The position numbers and the translations under genes were made by a program. Source: Pseudoxanthomonas suwonensis J47 (GTDB lineage: Bacteria; Pseudomonadota; Gammaproteobacteria; Xanthomonadales; Xanthomonadaceae). Taken from it: a stretch of 64,000 nucleotides of DNA. Shown one piece after another: positions 1 to 10,300 of this stretch. The stretch lies in contig NZ_KI911331.1 of NCBI RefSeq assembly GCF_000513955.1, forward strand, positions 106,955 through 170,954. The letters run 5' to 3'. How positions within the stretch are numbered: the stretch's first letter is position 1; each line of letters opens with the position of its first letter. The notes below the pieces were generated by a model, which did no database searches, was not told where the DNA came from, and worked only from the letters and a program-made list of their open reading frames with translations.

Positions 1-2
1 TC

Positions 3-434
3 CCGGTGGACGCGCGCGCGATCTTCATCCCCGAAGGCGGGCAGCTGGACCGGCTGCGCCGGGGCGTGCCGGTCGACCAGGAAGGACACCCGCCGCCGAT
101 GGCGCGGGTGGAGAACACCGACCTGAGCCGCCTGCGCAACTACCCGATGCAGCCGCCGACCATCCCGCACACCATCGACGGCTACCAGGTCGACCGCAAC
201 AGCAACCGCTGCATGCTCTGCCACGCGCGCGCCAACGCCGCCACCTTCCAGGCGCCGCCGGTCAGCGTCACCCACTACATGGACCGCGACGACCAGTTCC
301 TGGCCACGATCTCGCCGCGCCGCTACTTCTGCAACCAGTGCCACGTGGTCCAGACCGACGCGCCGACCCTGGTCGCCAACGGCTTCAAGGACATCGACAG
401 CGTGCTGGCCGCGCCGCCGCCGGGGGGGAACTGA
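3..434 (+). CDS. napB: Periplasmic nitrate reductase small subunit NapB, 5'-truncated by window edge
   Basis: Diheme c-type cytochrome that passes electrons from NapC to the catalytic subunit NapA in the periplasm. Two haem-binding CXXCH motifs are visible (CMLCH and CNQCH), and the reading frame is open to the left edge. The true start and most of the signal peptide therefore lie outside the window; the first GTG at 6 is only the first possible start codon seen. NapB proteins are usually around 150 residues and about 143 are present. The stop is 3 bases before napC, so the two form one transcription unit. The family call is firm. Whether napA and napD lie upstream cannot be seen. Confidence 0.9.
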   Translation, partial: PVDARAIFIPEGGQLDRLRRGVPVDQEGHPPPMARVENTDLSRLRNYPMQPPTIPHTIDGYQVDRNSNRCMLCHARANAATFQAPPVSVTHYMDRDDQFLATISPRRYFCNQCHVVQTDAPTLVANGFKDIDSVLAAPPPGGN

Positions 435-437
435 GCC

Positions 438-1037
438 ATGTGGAAGCGGAGCCGGCTGTGGGCGAGGTCGCTGTGGGACACGCTGCGCTCGCCCAGCCGC
501 TACTACAGCCTGGGCTTCCTCACCGTGGCCGGGTTCGTCGCCGGGATCCTGTTCTGGGGCGGGTTCAACACCGCGCTGGAGGCGACCAACACCGAGAAGT
601 TCTGCACCAGCTGCCACGAGATGCGCGACAACGTCTTCCAGGAGCTGAAGAGCACGATCCACTACACCAACCGTTCCGGCGTGCGCGCCACCTGCCCGGA
701 CTGCCACGTACCGCACAACTGGACCGACAAGATCGCGCGCAAGATGCAGGCCTCCAAGGAGGTCTGGGGCAAGATCTTCGGCACCATCAACACCCGCGAG
801 AAGTTCCTCGACGAGCGCCTGGTGCTGGCCACCCACGAATGGTCGCGACTGAAGGCGAACGATTCGCTGGAGTGCCGCAACTGCCACGACTTCGATTCGA
901 TGGACCTGACCCGGCAGAGCCCGCGCGCCGCGCAGATCCACGGCCTGTGGCTGCGCACGGGCGAACGCACCTGCATCGACTGCCACAAGGGCATCGCCCA
1001 CCAGTTGCCGAACATGGCCGGCGTGCCACAGGGATGA
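438..1037 (+). CDS. napC: Membrane-anchored tetrahaem cytochrome c NapC (NapC/NirT family)
   Basis: Quinol dehydrogenase that takes electrons from the membrane quinol pool and feeds NapB/NapA for periplasmic nitrate reduction. The 199-residue protein has a single N-terminal membrane anchor (about residues 22-45) and four CXXCH haem sites: CTSCH (56-60), CPDCH (86-90), CRNCH (146-150) and CIDCH (179-183). Four haems after one anchor is the NapC/NirT pattern, and the length is normal for the family. It follows napB by 3 bases. A related NrfH-type quinol dehydrogenase is the main alternative, but the napB neighbour argues for NapC. It is the last intact gene before the island edge. Confidence 0.93.
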   Translation: MWKRSRLWARSLWDTLRSPSRYYSLGFLTVAGFVAGILFWGGFNTALEATNTEKFCTSCHEMRDNVFQELKSTIHYTNRSGVRATCPDCHVPHNWTDKIARKMQASKEVWGKIFGTINTREKFLDERLVLATHEWSRLKANDSLECRNCHDFDSMDLTRQSPRAAQIHGLWLRTGERTCIDCHKGIAHQLPNMAGVPQG

Positions 1038-1101
1038 CGCCCGCGCCGCAGGCGCGGACGCCCGGTTGAACGACCACGGGCCCGGCCCGCTGGAGGTCGT
1101 C

Positions 1102-1226
1102 ATGTACAAGGCAAGCCCGCTGCTGCTTGCGTTGCTGCTGCCCGTGCCGGCGCTGGCCCAGGCCGGCGACGACGAGCGCGACGCGAAGATCGCCCGCCTC
1201 GAACAGACCGTTGCCGAGCTGAGCCG
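1102..1226 (+). pseudogene. 5' stub of an exported protein gene (possibly a porin), cut off at the island edge
   Basis: An ATG at 1102 with a good GGAGG ribosome site 7 bases upstream opens a clear signal peptide (MYKASPLLLALLLPVPALA, then AQA). A charged helix follows, containing DAKIARLEQTVAEL. This is how many outer-membrane porin-like proteins with an N-terminal coiled coil begin. The frame then runs into unrelated sequence at about 1227, where an IS3-type transposase scrap begins. Only about 40 native residues remain and the rest of the gene is absent from the window. That it was a porin is inference from the start alone. The abrupt loss marks a rearrangement breakpoint. Confidence 0.6.
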
Positions 1227-1298
1227 ATCTGCAGGGTGCTGCCGATCGCCCCGTCGACGTACTACGAGCACGCCAGCCGCCAGGCCGACCCGGTGCGA
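1227..1298 (+). mobile_element. Internal remnant of an IS3-family transposase (OrfB)
   Basis: Read from 1227 in its own frame, this scrap encodes ICRVLPIAPSTYYEHASR followed by QADPVR. That resembles the HTH_21-like region of IS3-family OrfB transposases, where a motif close to LPIAPSTYYxHAxRxADP is usual. Both ends are lost: the left joins the exported-protein stub and the right joins the integrase fragment. No inverted repeats or OrfA are present. The family call rests on remembered motif similarity across only 24 residues. Confidence 0.6.
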
Positions 1299-1483
1299 TT
1301 CATTGCCGCGTAGTCGAACAGGCCCTGCTTGATCTCCCTGGAGATCCGGTTCATCAGGGCCTGGACCCGCCAGCGGTTCTCCACGGTGTCGGGCAGGGCG
1401 GTCTGTTCCCGGCAGCGGACGCCGCGGAAGAAGAAGTCCAGGTACAGCAACCCGGATTCGGGGCGGGCGCGGACCTTAGCCAT
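1299..1483 (-). pseudogene. N-terminal fragment of a tyrosine integrase (Arm-binding DUF3596-type domain)
   Basis: From ATG at 1483 the protein starts MAKVRARPESGLLYLDFFFR and continues through GVRCREQTALPDT to FDYAA. This is the Arm DNA-binding N-terminus (DUF3596 type) of integrases found on Pseudomonas and Xanthomonas genomic islands. About 60 residues remain. Homology stops at about 1299-1305, where the IS3 scrap abuts, so the core-binding and catalytic R-H-R-Y domains are gone and the protein cannot recombine DNA. Its start overlaps the stop of the upstream small gene by 8 bases, so the two were once translated together. It identifies the region as a former integrative element that can no longer move by itself. 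Confidence 0.75.
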
Positions 1484-1733
1484 GGATCATGGCGCCGCTG
1501 GCCATCGGGATGCCGCCGGCCACCGCGGCCGAGCCCATGGGCGCCCGGCCGGCGGAGAACTTGCCAATGTCCCGCTGGATCGCCTCCCGGATGAAGAGGA
1601 GCTTGCGGCCACCGAAGGGACGGATGTAGTGGACGCCTTCGAGCAGCACGGCGTCCTTCAGGCGGGGGCGGATGGTCCGTGCGTCGTAGTGGATGCGGGT
1701 GGCGAGTTCATCGGTGGTGATGTAAGTTTCCAT
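1476..1733 (-). CDS. Small DNA-binding, excisionase-like protein paired with the integrase
   Basis: About 85 residues starting METYITTDELATRIHYDART at 1733; an in-frame start at 1760 is less likely because AGGAG lies 7 bases before 1733. The sequence TTDELATRIHY...RTIRPRLKD looks like a winged-helix/AlpA-type DNA-binding fold, and HYIRPFGGRKLLFI resembles small proteins commonly encoded just before DUF3596 integrases. The likely role is directing excision or regulating the integrase promoter. The stop (1476-1478) overlaps the integrase start. It appears intact although its partner is truncated, so it may now act only as a regulator or be inert. Confidence 0.65.
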   Translation of the reverse strand: METYITTDELATRIHYDARTIRPRLKDAVLLEGVHYIRPFGGRKLLFIREAIQRDIGKFSAGRAPMGSAAVAGGIPMASGAMIHG

Positions 1734-1765
1734 CTGGGCGCTCCTGTCGAGTGACGTCAACGGAT

Positions 1766-1844
1766 GTCGCGTAAAGGCGACGCTTGTTGGTGATCATAGA
1801 CGACGAGAGGCGCTTGTCAACGACAAATGTCGCCTCCCGGCGAC
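1766..1844. promoter_or_regulatory. Cluster of three inverted repeats between divergent regulator genes (candidate operators)
   Basis: Three perfect inverted repeats lie in the 129-base gap between the excisionase-like gene and the Xre gene. GTCGC-6 bp-GCGAC is at 1766-1781, TTGTC-aac-GACAA at 1814-1826, and GTCGCC-tccc-GGCGAC at 1829-1844. The first and third share the same core. Small dyads in a divergent promoter beside an Xre-type gene are typical operators for autoregulation. The binding protein is inferred, not shown. Confidence 0.5.
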
Positions 1845-1862
1845 GATATTCAAGAACCGTTC

Positions 1863-2099
1863 ATGATTAGATTCCGCCTGACCGAGCTGATCGCGGACAA
1901 AGCCTTCAAGGAGCGACGCGTCGTGTCGCTGACGGAAGTGGCCGATGCGACGGGCATTCACCGGGCGACGCTGTCCAAGATGGCCAACCAGCCGGGCGCG
2001 AACATCGGCACGGAGATCATCGACAAGCTCTGCCGGTACTTCGCCTGCCAGCCAGGCGAGTTGCTGACCTATGTTGATGAAGATGCCGGGCTGGCCTGA
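1863..2099 (+). CDS. Xre/Cro-type helix-turn-helix regulator of the island
   Basis: Small 78-residue protein from ATG 1863 (MIRFRLTELIADKAF); an in-frame ATG at 1827 would add an unlikely leader that runs over an inverted repeat. The HTH is VVSLTEVADATGIHRATLSKM at about residues 17-37, followed by an all-helical tail ending in CRYFACQPGELL. This is the HTH_26 type often encoded beside restriction-modification and toxin genes. It sits about 65 bases upstream of hsdM in the same direction, so it may time methyltransferase and restriction expression like a controller protein, or silence the island. The DNA-binding role is firm and the target is inferred. Confidence 0.8.
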   Translation: MIRFRLTELIADKAFKERRVVSLTEVADATGIHRATLSKMANQPGANIGTEIIDKLCRYFACQPGELLTYVDEDAGLA

Positions 2100-2163
2100 T
2101 CGGCCCGGAATCAGTACCTGAGAACGCGATCCGGGAAGATCGCCGTGATCAGCAGGGGATGAA

Positions 2164-3754
<1,591 letters not shown>

Positions 3755-3765
<11 letters not shown>

Positions 3766-5086
3766 TTGGCCTCTTGTACGAGTAGAGGATTTCGCTGAGA
3801 AGATCGCGATGGGACCTTTTGGCTCCAACATCAAAGTCGAAACCTTCGTTGATTCTGGAATTCCGGTAATAAGCGGTGCTCACCTGCGAGGTACGCGGGT
3901 CGAGGATGGTGACTTCAATTTCGTTACGCCAGAGCATGCGGAAAGGCTTAAGAACTCCAATGTCCTTAGAGGAGACGTAGTTTTCACACATGCAGGAAAC
4001 ATCGGTCAGGTTGCGTATGTTCCAGAAAGTTCGCGCTACGAGCGCTATGTCATTTCACAGCGCCAGTTTTATTTGAGGTGCGATCGCTCGAAGGCTGATC
4101 CAGCATTCATTACCTATTTCTTTCATAGCCCCGAAGGGCAGCACAAGCTGCTGGTCAATGCCTCACAGGTGGGCGTCCCTTCGATCTCTCGCCCCTCGTC
4201 AAATCTAAAAGAGATTGAAGTCGCTCTGCCGCCGCTTGCGGAACAACGGGCAATCGCCGGCTTTCTTGGCTCCATTGACGATCGAATCGACAACCTGCGC
4301 CAAACCAACGCCACCCTCGAAGCCATCGCCCAAGCCCTGTTCAAGTCCTGGTTCGTGGACTTCGACCCCGTGCGCGCCAAGTCCGAAGGCCGCGAGCCCG
4401 AAGGCATGGACGCCGCCACCGCCGCCCTGTTCCCCTGCGAGCTTGAAGATTCGGAGCTCGGCCCGATCCCGAAGGGTTGGCGCGTGGGCACCCTTGAGGA
4501 TGTCAGCGACCTTAATGCCTCAAAGTGGACAGCGAGGAAGCACCCTGAAATTGTCAAGTACATCGACCTCAGCGGAGTCAATCGAAACCGGATCGAGACC
4601 TTCACTGAATTTGAGTTTGATGCCGCGCCCAGTCGCGCGCGTAATCACCTGCGGGAAGGCGATACCATCGTCGGCACCGTGCGCCCCGGAAATCGGGCCT
4701 ATGCCCACATCCATGCCCCGGAAGAAAACCTGACAGGAAGCACGGGATTTGCCGTGCTCAGCCCCAAAAAGCCATACCTGTCCAGCTTCGTCTATCTGGC
4801 CGCAACCAGCGATGAGGCCATAGACCGCCTCACCAATCTCGCCGATGGCGCTGCCTATCCTGCTGTCCGCCCCGGCGTAGTCGCCAGCACACCATGCGTT
4901 CTGCCGTCGGACAGTGTGCTGGAAGCTTTCGCAGAAATTTCTGTGCCGATGCTTGAAGGGATCGCCAAGAACAACGCCAGGGCAGTAGCGTTTGCAGAAC
5001 TCAGCGACACCCTTCTCCCCCGCCTGATTTCCGGAAAGCTGTGTATTGCCGAGCCAGGGGCTGCTGCCGAGGATCTGTCTTCATGA
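3755..5086 (+). CDS. hsdS: Type I restriction-modification system, specificity subunit HsdS
   Basis: DNA-recognition subunit that determines the target of the HsdM/HsdR complex. The 443 residues show two target-recognition halves (about 1-165 and 225-400). The helical spacers between and after them are recognisable from LPPLAEQRAIAGFLGSIDDR and ALFKSWFVDFDPV. The second half opens with LGPIPKGWRVGTL, a common TRD start. The two halves read as unrelated, so a bipartite asymmetric target is expected. The recognition halves are visibly less GC-rich than the spacer, as is usual for exchanged TRDs. It overlaps hsdM by 11 bases. Confidence 0.95.
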
Positions 5087-5166
5087 ACGTCGCCAGGCGC
5101 ATGAACAATTGAAGCAGCATAGATCTCCAGCGAATTACCCCAGCCTGATTGGCAGGATGCAGCCAG

Positions 5167-5952
5167 ATGGAAAATCAACTCATACACCATTACACAAGCA
5201 TCGGAGCATTGGCGGCCATTCTTCGTCACAAGACCATCCGATTCGGACGACTTGATACGTTGGATGACACACAAGAGGCTCAAAGTATCGGAGGTTTTGA
5301 CTTCGGGAAAATGCTGTTCGCAAGCTGTTGGGTGGAGAAGCCGGAGGAAGATATCGCGCAATGGGCTATGTATGGTGATGCGATGAAAGGCGTTCGAATA
5401 TCTCTCCCGCGCCAGCCTTTCGCCTTGGTGCCAAGGTTGGCAAGCCTTCACTCGATGCAGGATATCCGTGGTCAGGGCTATATCTTGTTACCCGACCTAA
5501 TAGACAATGAAAACGACTTCCTAAGTCGCGTAAACTACGTGGATGATGTCGCTGCAGAATACGCATCACGCGTTGAAATTCTTGGTAATGGGTTTCGTAT
5601 CAATGGACGCGCAACTGCAATTGCAACATTCAAGAACAAATATTGGTCGTTTCAACAAGAAGTGCGGTTTATTCTGCAAGCCTCTCCTGGGCCAGTCGGC
5701 TGGATCGATGACAGTCAATGGGCGACGAAATTTGTTGAATTGGCGGAATCCGGTGGATGGGGCGCGTTTGGCCCGGAAACCACGTTCATCGACAGAAAAT
5801 TGGCAACCGATGCTCTTGATCGCGGAGAAGTCGTGTTGGGCCCGCTCGCGACCGAATCAGACCGCCTTATCGTGGAATCGCTGATCGCAACATTGGCACC
5901 TGGTTTGCAACTACGACAAAGCAAACTGACAGGCCTTATCCGGCATCGCTGA
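5167..5952 (+). CDS. DUF2971 family protein, candidate defence-associated effector
   Basis: A 261-residue cytoplasmic protein from ATG 5167 (MENQLIHHYTSIGALAAIL); a start at 5149 adds six residues. The family signs are the N-terminal YTS...LAAIL..KTIRFGRLDTLDD, then FASCWVEKPEEDIAQWAMYG near residues 55-75, typical of DUF2971 proteins. Function is unestablished. Members are often seen in phage-defence and accessory islands, and here the gene sits between the hsdMS operon and a toxin-antitoxin pair. Base composition is lower in GC than the chromosomal genes, which suggests recent acquisition. It lies 80 bases after hsdS and could be cotranscribed. No catalytic residues can be assigned. Confidence 0.75.
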   Translation: MENQLIHHYTSIGALAAILRHKTIRFGRLDTLDDTQEAQSIGGFDFGKMLFASCWVEKPEEDIAQWAMYGDAMKGVRISLPRQPFALVPRLASLHSMQDIRGQGYILLPDLIDNENDFLSRVNYVDDVAAEYASRVEILGNGFRINGRATAIATFKNKYWSFQQEVRFILQASPGPVGWIDDSQWATKFVELAESGGWGAFGPETTFIDRKLATDALDRGEVVLGPLATESDRLIVESLIATLAPGLQLRQSKLTGLIRHR

Positions 5953-6049
5953 TGTGGTGTTTCGCAATACGCACCTATTGACAGACACGCAACGGAACAT
6001 TGCCGCGTCCGGCCTCGGCCAGTGCGTCGATGAACCAAAGTGGCCAATC

Positions 6050-6463
6050 TCAACTGGTGATGCGTATCTGCTGGAACTTGCCCTTGCCCACTATGCGCCA
6101 CGGTACGCGGAACACGGCGGGCGGGGCCATCGACTCGGCGTGCGCGACGATTCGCGGCCACCACTGGATCAAGCGTGCTGCCTTCTCGAATGCGGGCTGC
6201 GAAGCCCACCCTTTGTCCAGCACGAATACGATCAGTCCCGCCGAAGCAATGGCATCTCGCTCAATCTGACGTCGGTTGTGATGGTCTTGTGTGATGTGGA
6301 TCTGGACTTTTGCTTTCACGCAGGCTGAGAACAGATCCACGTCCGGTGTGCCGCGTGGCACTAGATCATTCACATGGATCACTTCGTGGTCATCAGCTTG
6401 AGCGAGACAATGGAGCGCACCGGCTAAGGCGCGTGACAAATTCTCGTCAAGCTGTGCCTTCAA
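6050..6463 (-). CDS. PIN-like (DUF5615/VapC45-type) putative RNase toxin
   Basis: A 137-residue protein that opens MKAQLDENLSRALAGAL with an acidic residue in the conserved LDEN motif. It then has EVIHVNDLVPRGTPDVDLF and HITQDHHNRRQ, a pattern of spaced acidic residues matching PIN-like DUF5615 proteins. PIN-fold nucleases use such residues to bind metal and cleave RNA. Its ATG overlaps the stop of the upstream MerR/DUF433 gene by 4 bases. That is the antitoxin-first, coupled layout of VapBC45-type systems. Toxin activity is inferred from family and layout. Stabilising the island is the expected benefit. Confidence 0.75.
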   Translation of the reverse strand: MKAQLDENLSRALAGALHCLAQADDHEVIHVNDLVPRGTPDVDLFSACVKAKVQIHITQDHHNRRQIERDAIASAGLIVFVLDKGWASQPAFEKAARLIQWWPRIVAHAESMAPPAVFRVPWRIVGKGKFQQIRITS

Positions 6464-7170
6464 GCGGCGAGAACCTTCGCCTCGAACTCGAGGGCCTTGC
6501 GTACAGCCGACAGCGGGATCTCGTAGAGTTTGGCAACCCGTCTTTCGTTCCCGCCTTCCGCGCTCACAGCATCCGCAATTGCGATGGTCGGAATATCGTA
6601 TTCGGCTAGGATGGGCTGTCCAAACTTGCGCGCTGGATCAAACACGATTGCTTTGGACCCGCGCAGCGGGAACCAGCGCCTCGCCTCGCCTTGCATGTCG
6701 AGTTCCACGCCTTCACGCAGCGACGGACCAATGACTTTCTGGATTACGTTCTGGCGCTTCACGATGTCCACCAGCGATGCATCGCCGGTTTCCTCGACAA
6801 CTTCCATGAAGATACGGCGACCGTCCGTCTTGAACTTCTTGCAGGTGAATGGGTATGGCGAAGCGAACTCGTCACGCGCTTCTTGCAGAGTCCGTCGAAT
6901 CACTTGCAACGGAACACCTTCATCGCGAAACGCACGGACGAAGCGAAGCTCAATCAGGTCCTTGAACCCTAGGCCTTCAATATCTGTCTCGGATAACTGA
7001 GTAGGCCAAAGTGGCGGCGAGTGTTTGCGTTCACCGCTAGGGCTCGAATGGACATAGCCAAGAGTCCAGCGGCGAAGCTCGCTGGACTTCGCGCCAATGA
7101 AGCGTGCGGCATCGGCGAAGGAGTAGACGCCTACTCCAAAGGTTGCCGATGCTTGCATCGAGATGCCCAT
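6460..7170 (-). CDS. MerR-like / DUF433 antitoxin (VapB45 type) partnering the PIN-like toxin
   Basis: A 236-residue protein with an N-terminal MerR-like helix-turn-helix (about 14-90: YSFADAARFIGAKSSELRRW and DLIELRFVRAFRDEGVP). A C-terminal DUF433-like helical segment follows (about 185-236: AIADAVSAEGGNERRVAKLY, ending in a Val-Arg-Lys-rich helix). This two-domain architecture is that of VapB45-type antitoxins, in which the C-terminal part binds the PIN toxin and the N-terminal part represses the operon. It precedes the toxin with a 4-base overlap. An ATG at 7158 is an alternative start; neither start has a strong ribosome site. Confidence 0.75.
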   Translation of the reverse strand: MGISMQASATFGVGVYSFADAARFIGAKSSELRRWTLGYVHSSPSGERKHSPPLWPTQLSETDIEGLGFKDLIELRFVRAFRDEGVPLQVIRRTLQEARDEFASPYPFTCKKFKTDGRRIFMEVVEETGDASLVDIVKRQNVIQKVIGPSLREGVELDMQGEARRWFPLRGSKAIVFDPARKFGQPILAEYDIPTIAIADAVSAEGGNERRVAKLYEIPLSAVRKALEFEAKVLAA

Positions 7171-7306
7171 GTAGTCAGTTTACGGGACGCCGTTAGCGGA
7201 ACGCTAGCTGGTGGCTTGCTAGCCTGCACGAGCGGTCTCGCAAGGCCTGAGACAAGCATCGCCGTAGCAGGTTTGCTTCTTCTTTCGGATGTACTCACCA
7301 CTGGGA

Positions 7307-10300
7307 CTAACCCGCCCATGCGTCCGCCAACAACTCCGCCTGCGCAATCACCTTCTCAATCGCCTCAGGCTGCTTGTCCGGCGGATATTTGTGCGTGGCC
7401 AGCAGCACCTTGACCATCGCCACCATCCGCGCGCGTGAGTCCTTCCGGTTCTGCCAGTTGATCGTCGCCGACTTGCGCAGCTTGTCGGTCAGCTCCTGCG
7501 CCAGCACGCGCAGCACGGGATGGCCAAGCTCGCGCACCGCGGATTCGTTCTCCGCCAGCGCCTGGTAGAAGGCGAACTCCTCCTCGCTCATCCCGTCCGG
7601 CGGGCGTGCCTCGTTGATCTCCCTGGCCAGCCGGATCAGTTCCTCGATCACCTCCAAGGTGGTCAGGCCACGGTTCTGGTAGCGGTTGATCGCTTCTTCC
7701 AGCCGAGCGGCGAATTCCTTGCCCTGCAGCGCGTTCTTCTGGCCGCGCGAGCGGATCTGGTCGGCCAGCAGACGTTCCAGCAGTTCGGCGGCCAGGTTCT
7801 TGGTCGGCAGCTCGCGGATCTGGGCCAGGAACCGCTCGTCCAGCAGGCTGATGTCCGGCTTCTCCAGCCCCAGCGTGCGGTAGAGGTCGTTCACGCCTTC
7901 CACCAGCACGCCCTTGGCCACCAGCTGGCGCAGCGCGGCCTCCTTCTCCAGCCGGGACATGCCGCCGGCCGAGCGGGTCAGCTTGATCAGGCTCACGCGC
8001 ACGGCCTGGAAGAAGGCGATTTCCTCGCGCGCCGCCATGGCCTCGGCGCGGGTACCGGCCAGGGCCTGGGCCTTGGTCAGCTTGGCCACCTGGTCCAGGT
8101 AGGCGCGCACGCCGCGGTTGCGGCCCTTGTCGTCGGGTTCGGGATCCAGCTTGAGGATGTGCTCCATCGCCGGCGCCAGCAGTGCCAGAGCGCGCTTCGG
8201 ATCCTCGAAACCGCCGTAGTCGAAGCTCGCGAAGAACTCCTTGCGGATCACGTCGAGCGTGTCGAGCAGGATGCCCAGCGCGGCACCGGAGGTGTCCACT
8301 GGCTCACGTTCGGCACCGCTGTCGCGGGTGTACTGGCGGATCGCCTTCTTCAGTTCCTCGCCGATGCCGATGTAGTCCACCACCAGGCCGCCGGGCTTGT
8401 CCTTCCAGATGCGGTTGGTGCGTGCGATCGCCTGCATCAGCCCGTGGCCCTGCATGGGCTTGTCCACGTACAGGGTATGCACGGGCGGGGCGTCGAAGCC
8501 GGTCAGCCACATGTCGCGCACGATGACCAGTTCCAGCGGCACCTCGCCCGCTTTCAGGTCCTCGGGGGACTGCTTGAAGCGCTTCTCCAGCAGCTTGCGG
8601 TCGGCCTTGTCGGTGCGGTGCGGCTGGTAGTGCGGCGGGTCGGCCGAGCTGCCGGTCATCACCACCTTGATCCGGCCGGTGTTGATGTCGTCCGAGTGCC
8701 ACTCGGGCCGCAGCTTGACGATCTCGTCGTACAGGCGCACCGCAGCCTCGCGCGAGACCGCCACGATCATCGCCTTGCCGGCCACCGATTCCTTGCGCGC
8801 CTCCCAGTGCTGCACCAGGTCTTCGGCCAGGGTGGCCATCCGGCCGTCGGCCATGGCCAGCGCTTCCAGCCGGGTGTGGCGGCTGGCGGTGCGCTGCTGT
8901 TCGGCCTCGTCCTCGTCGCCGGTGGCGTCGAGGAACTCGTCCATCAGTGCCTGCTTCTCGGCTTCGTTGAAGCGCAGCTCGATGATGCGCGACTCGTAGC
9001 TGACCGGCACCACCGCTTCGTCTTCCTGCGCGGCGATCATGTCGTAAACATCGACATAGCTGCCGAACACGGCTTCGGTGTCGCGGTCGTCCAGGCTCAC
9101 CGGGGTGCCGGTCATGCCCAGGTAGATGGCGTTGGGCAGGGCATCGCGCATGTACTTGGCCAGGCCGTACTTGGTCTGGCCAGTCTTGGTGTCCAGGTCG
9201 GCGCGGAAGCCGTACTGGGTGCGATGCGCTTCGTCGGCGATCACCACCACGTTGTCACGCTCGCACAGCACCGGCACCGAGGTCTGGCCCGGCTCGGGCG
9301 CGAACTTGTTGATGGTGGTGAAGAACACGCCGCCGGCCTGAACCTGCGACAGGTGGCGGCGCAGGTCATCGCGGCTGTCGGCCTGCACCGGCGTTGCGCG
9401 CAGCGACCAGGCCCTGTCGGCGAAGGTCTCGTAGAGCTGGCCGTCGAGGTCGTTGCGATCGGTGACCATCACCACGGTCGGGTTGCGGAACTCCGGGCGG
9501 TCGCGCAGCGCCATCACGTAGAACAGCGCCAGCAGCGACTTGCCCGAGCCCTGGGTGAACCAGATCACGCCACCCTTGCCGTCCTTGCGCTGGACCAGGG
9601 CCTCCACCGCCCGCGCCACGGCCTTGCGGACACCGTGGTACTGGTGCCACTGGGCGATGATCTTGAAGCTGGCCCCACCGTCGGCCCCGCCGTAGGCGAC
9701 GAAGCCACGGAAGAAGTCCAGCAGGGTGGCCGGGTCGAGCAGGCCGCGCATGAGCACTTCCAGCTCCAGCTGCTCCTTGCCTACCTTCTTCCCGTCCAGC
9801 AGCCGCCAGCGCGAGTAGCGGGAAAGATCCGCGCTGAGCGAGCCGTAGCGCGCCACCGTGCCGTCGGACACCACGTTGAGCAGGTTGAACCAGAACAACT
9901 GGGGGATCTGTGCCTTGTAGGCCTGGATCTGGTTCCACGCGCCGACGTAGTCGGCGTTGAGGTCGGCCGGGTTCTTCAGCTCGATCACCACCAGCGGCAG
10001 GCCGTTGACGAACAGCACGATGTCCGGCCGGCGCAGCTTGGCGCCCTGCACGGTGAACTGGCGAACGGCGAGGAGGTCGTTGTGACCGGTGGAGTCGACC
10101 ACGGGGACCCGCAGGACCTCCCGGCGGCCGTCGCTGGCGGTGCGCTCAAGCGGCACGCCATTGCGCAGCCAGTCGTAGACCTCACGGTTGCCGTCGATGA
10201 GGGACTGGTGGCCGTAACCAGCGACCTTGGCAACCACAGCGTCCACTTCGGCCGCTGACAGGGTGGGGTTGAGGCGGGCCACGGCCTCCCGGAGCCTTGG

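Noticed and set aside
1827..1862. Upstream ATG for the Xre regulator
   Set aside because: The extra 12 residues are unlike the family and the codons run over the inverted repeat; ATG 1863 starts the conserved region.
7203..7223. GCTAGC ... GCTAGC repeat upstream of the antitoxin gene as an operator
   Set aside because: The unit is itself a 6-base palindrome and the spacing is irregular; chance is likely, although MerR-type antitoxins do bind upstream dyads.
7520..10258. Long plus-strand open frame opposite hsdR
   Set aside because: It is the shadow of hsdR; no family motif, composition biased to His, Gln, Val, Arg.
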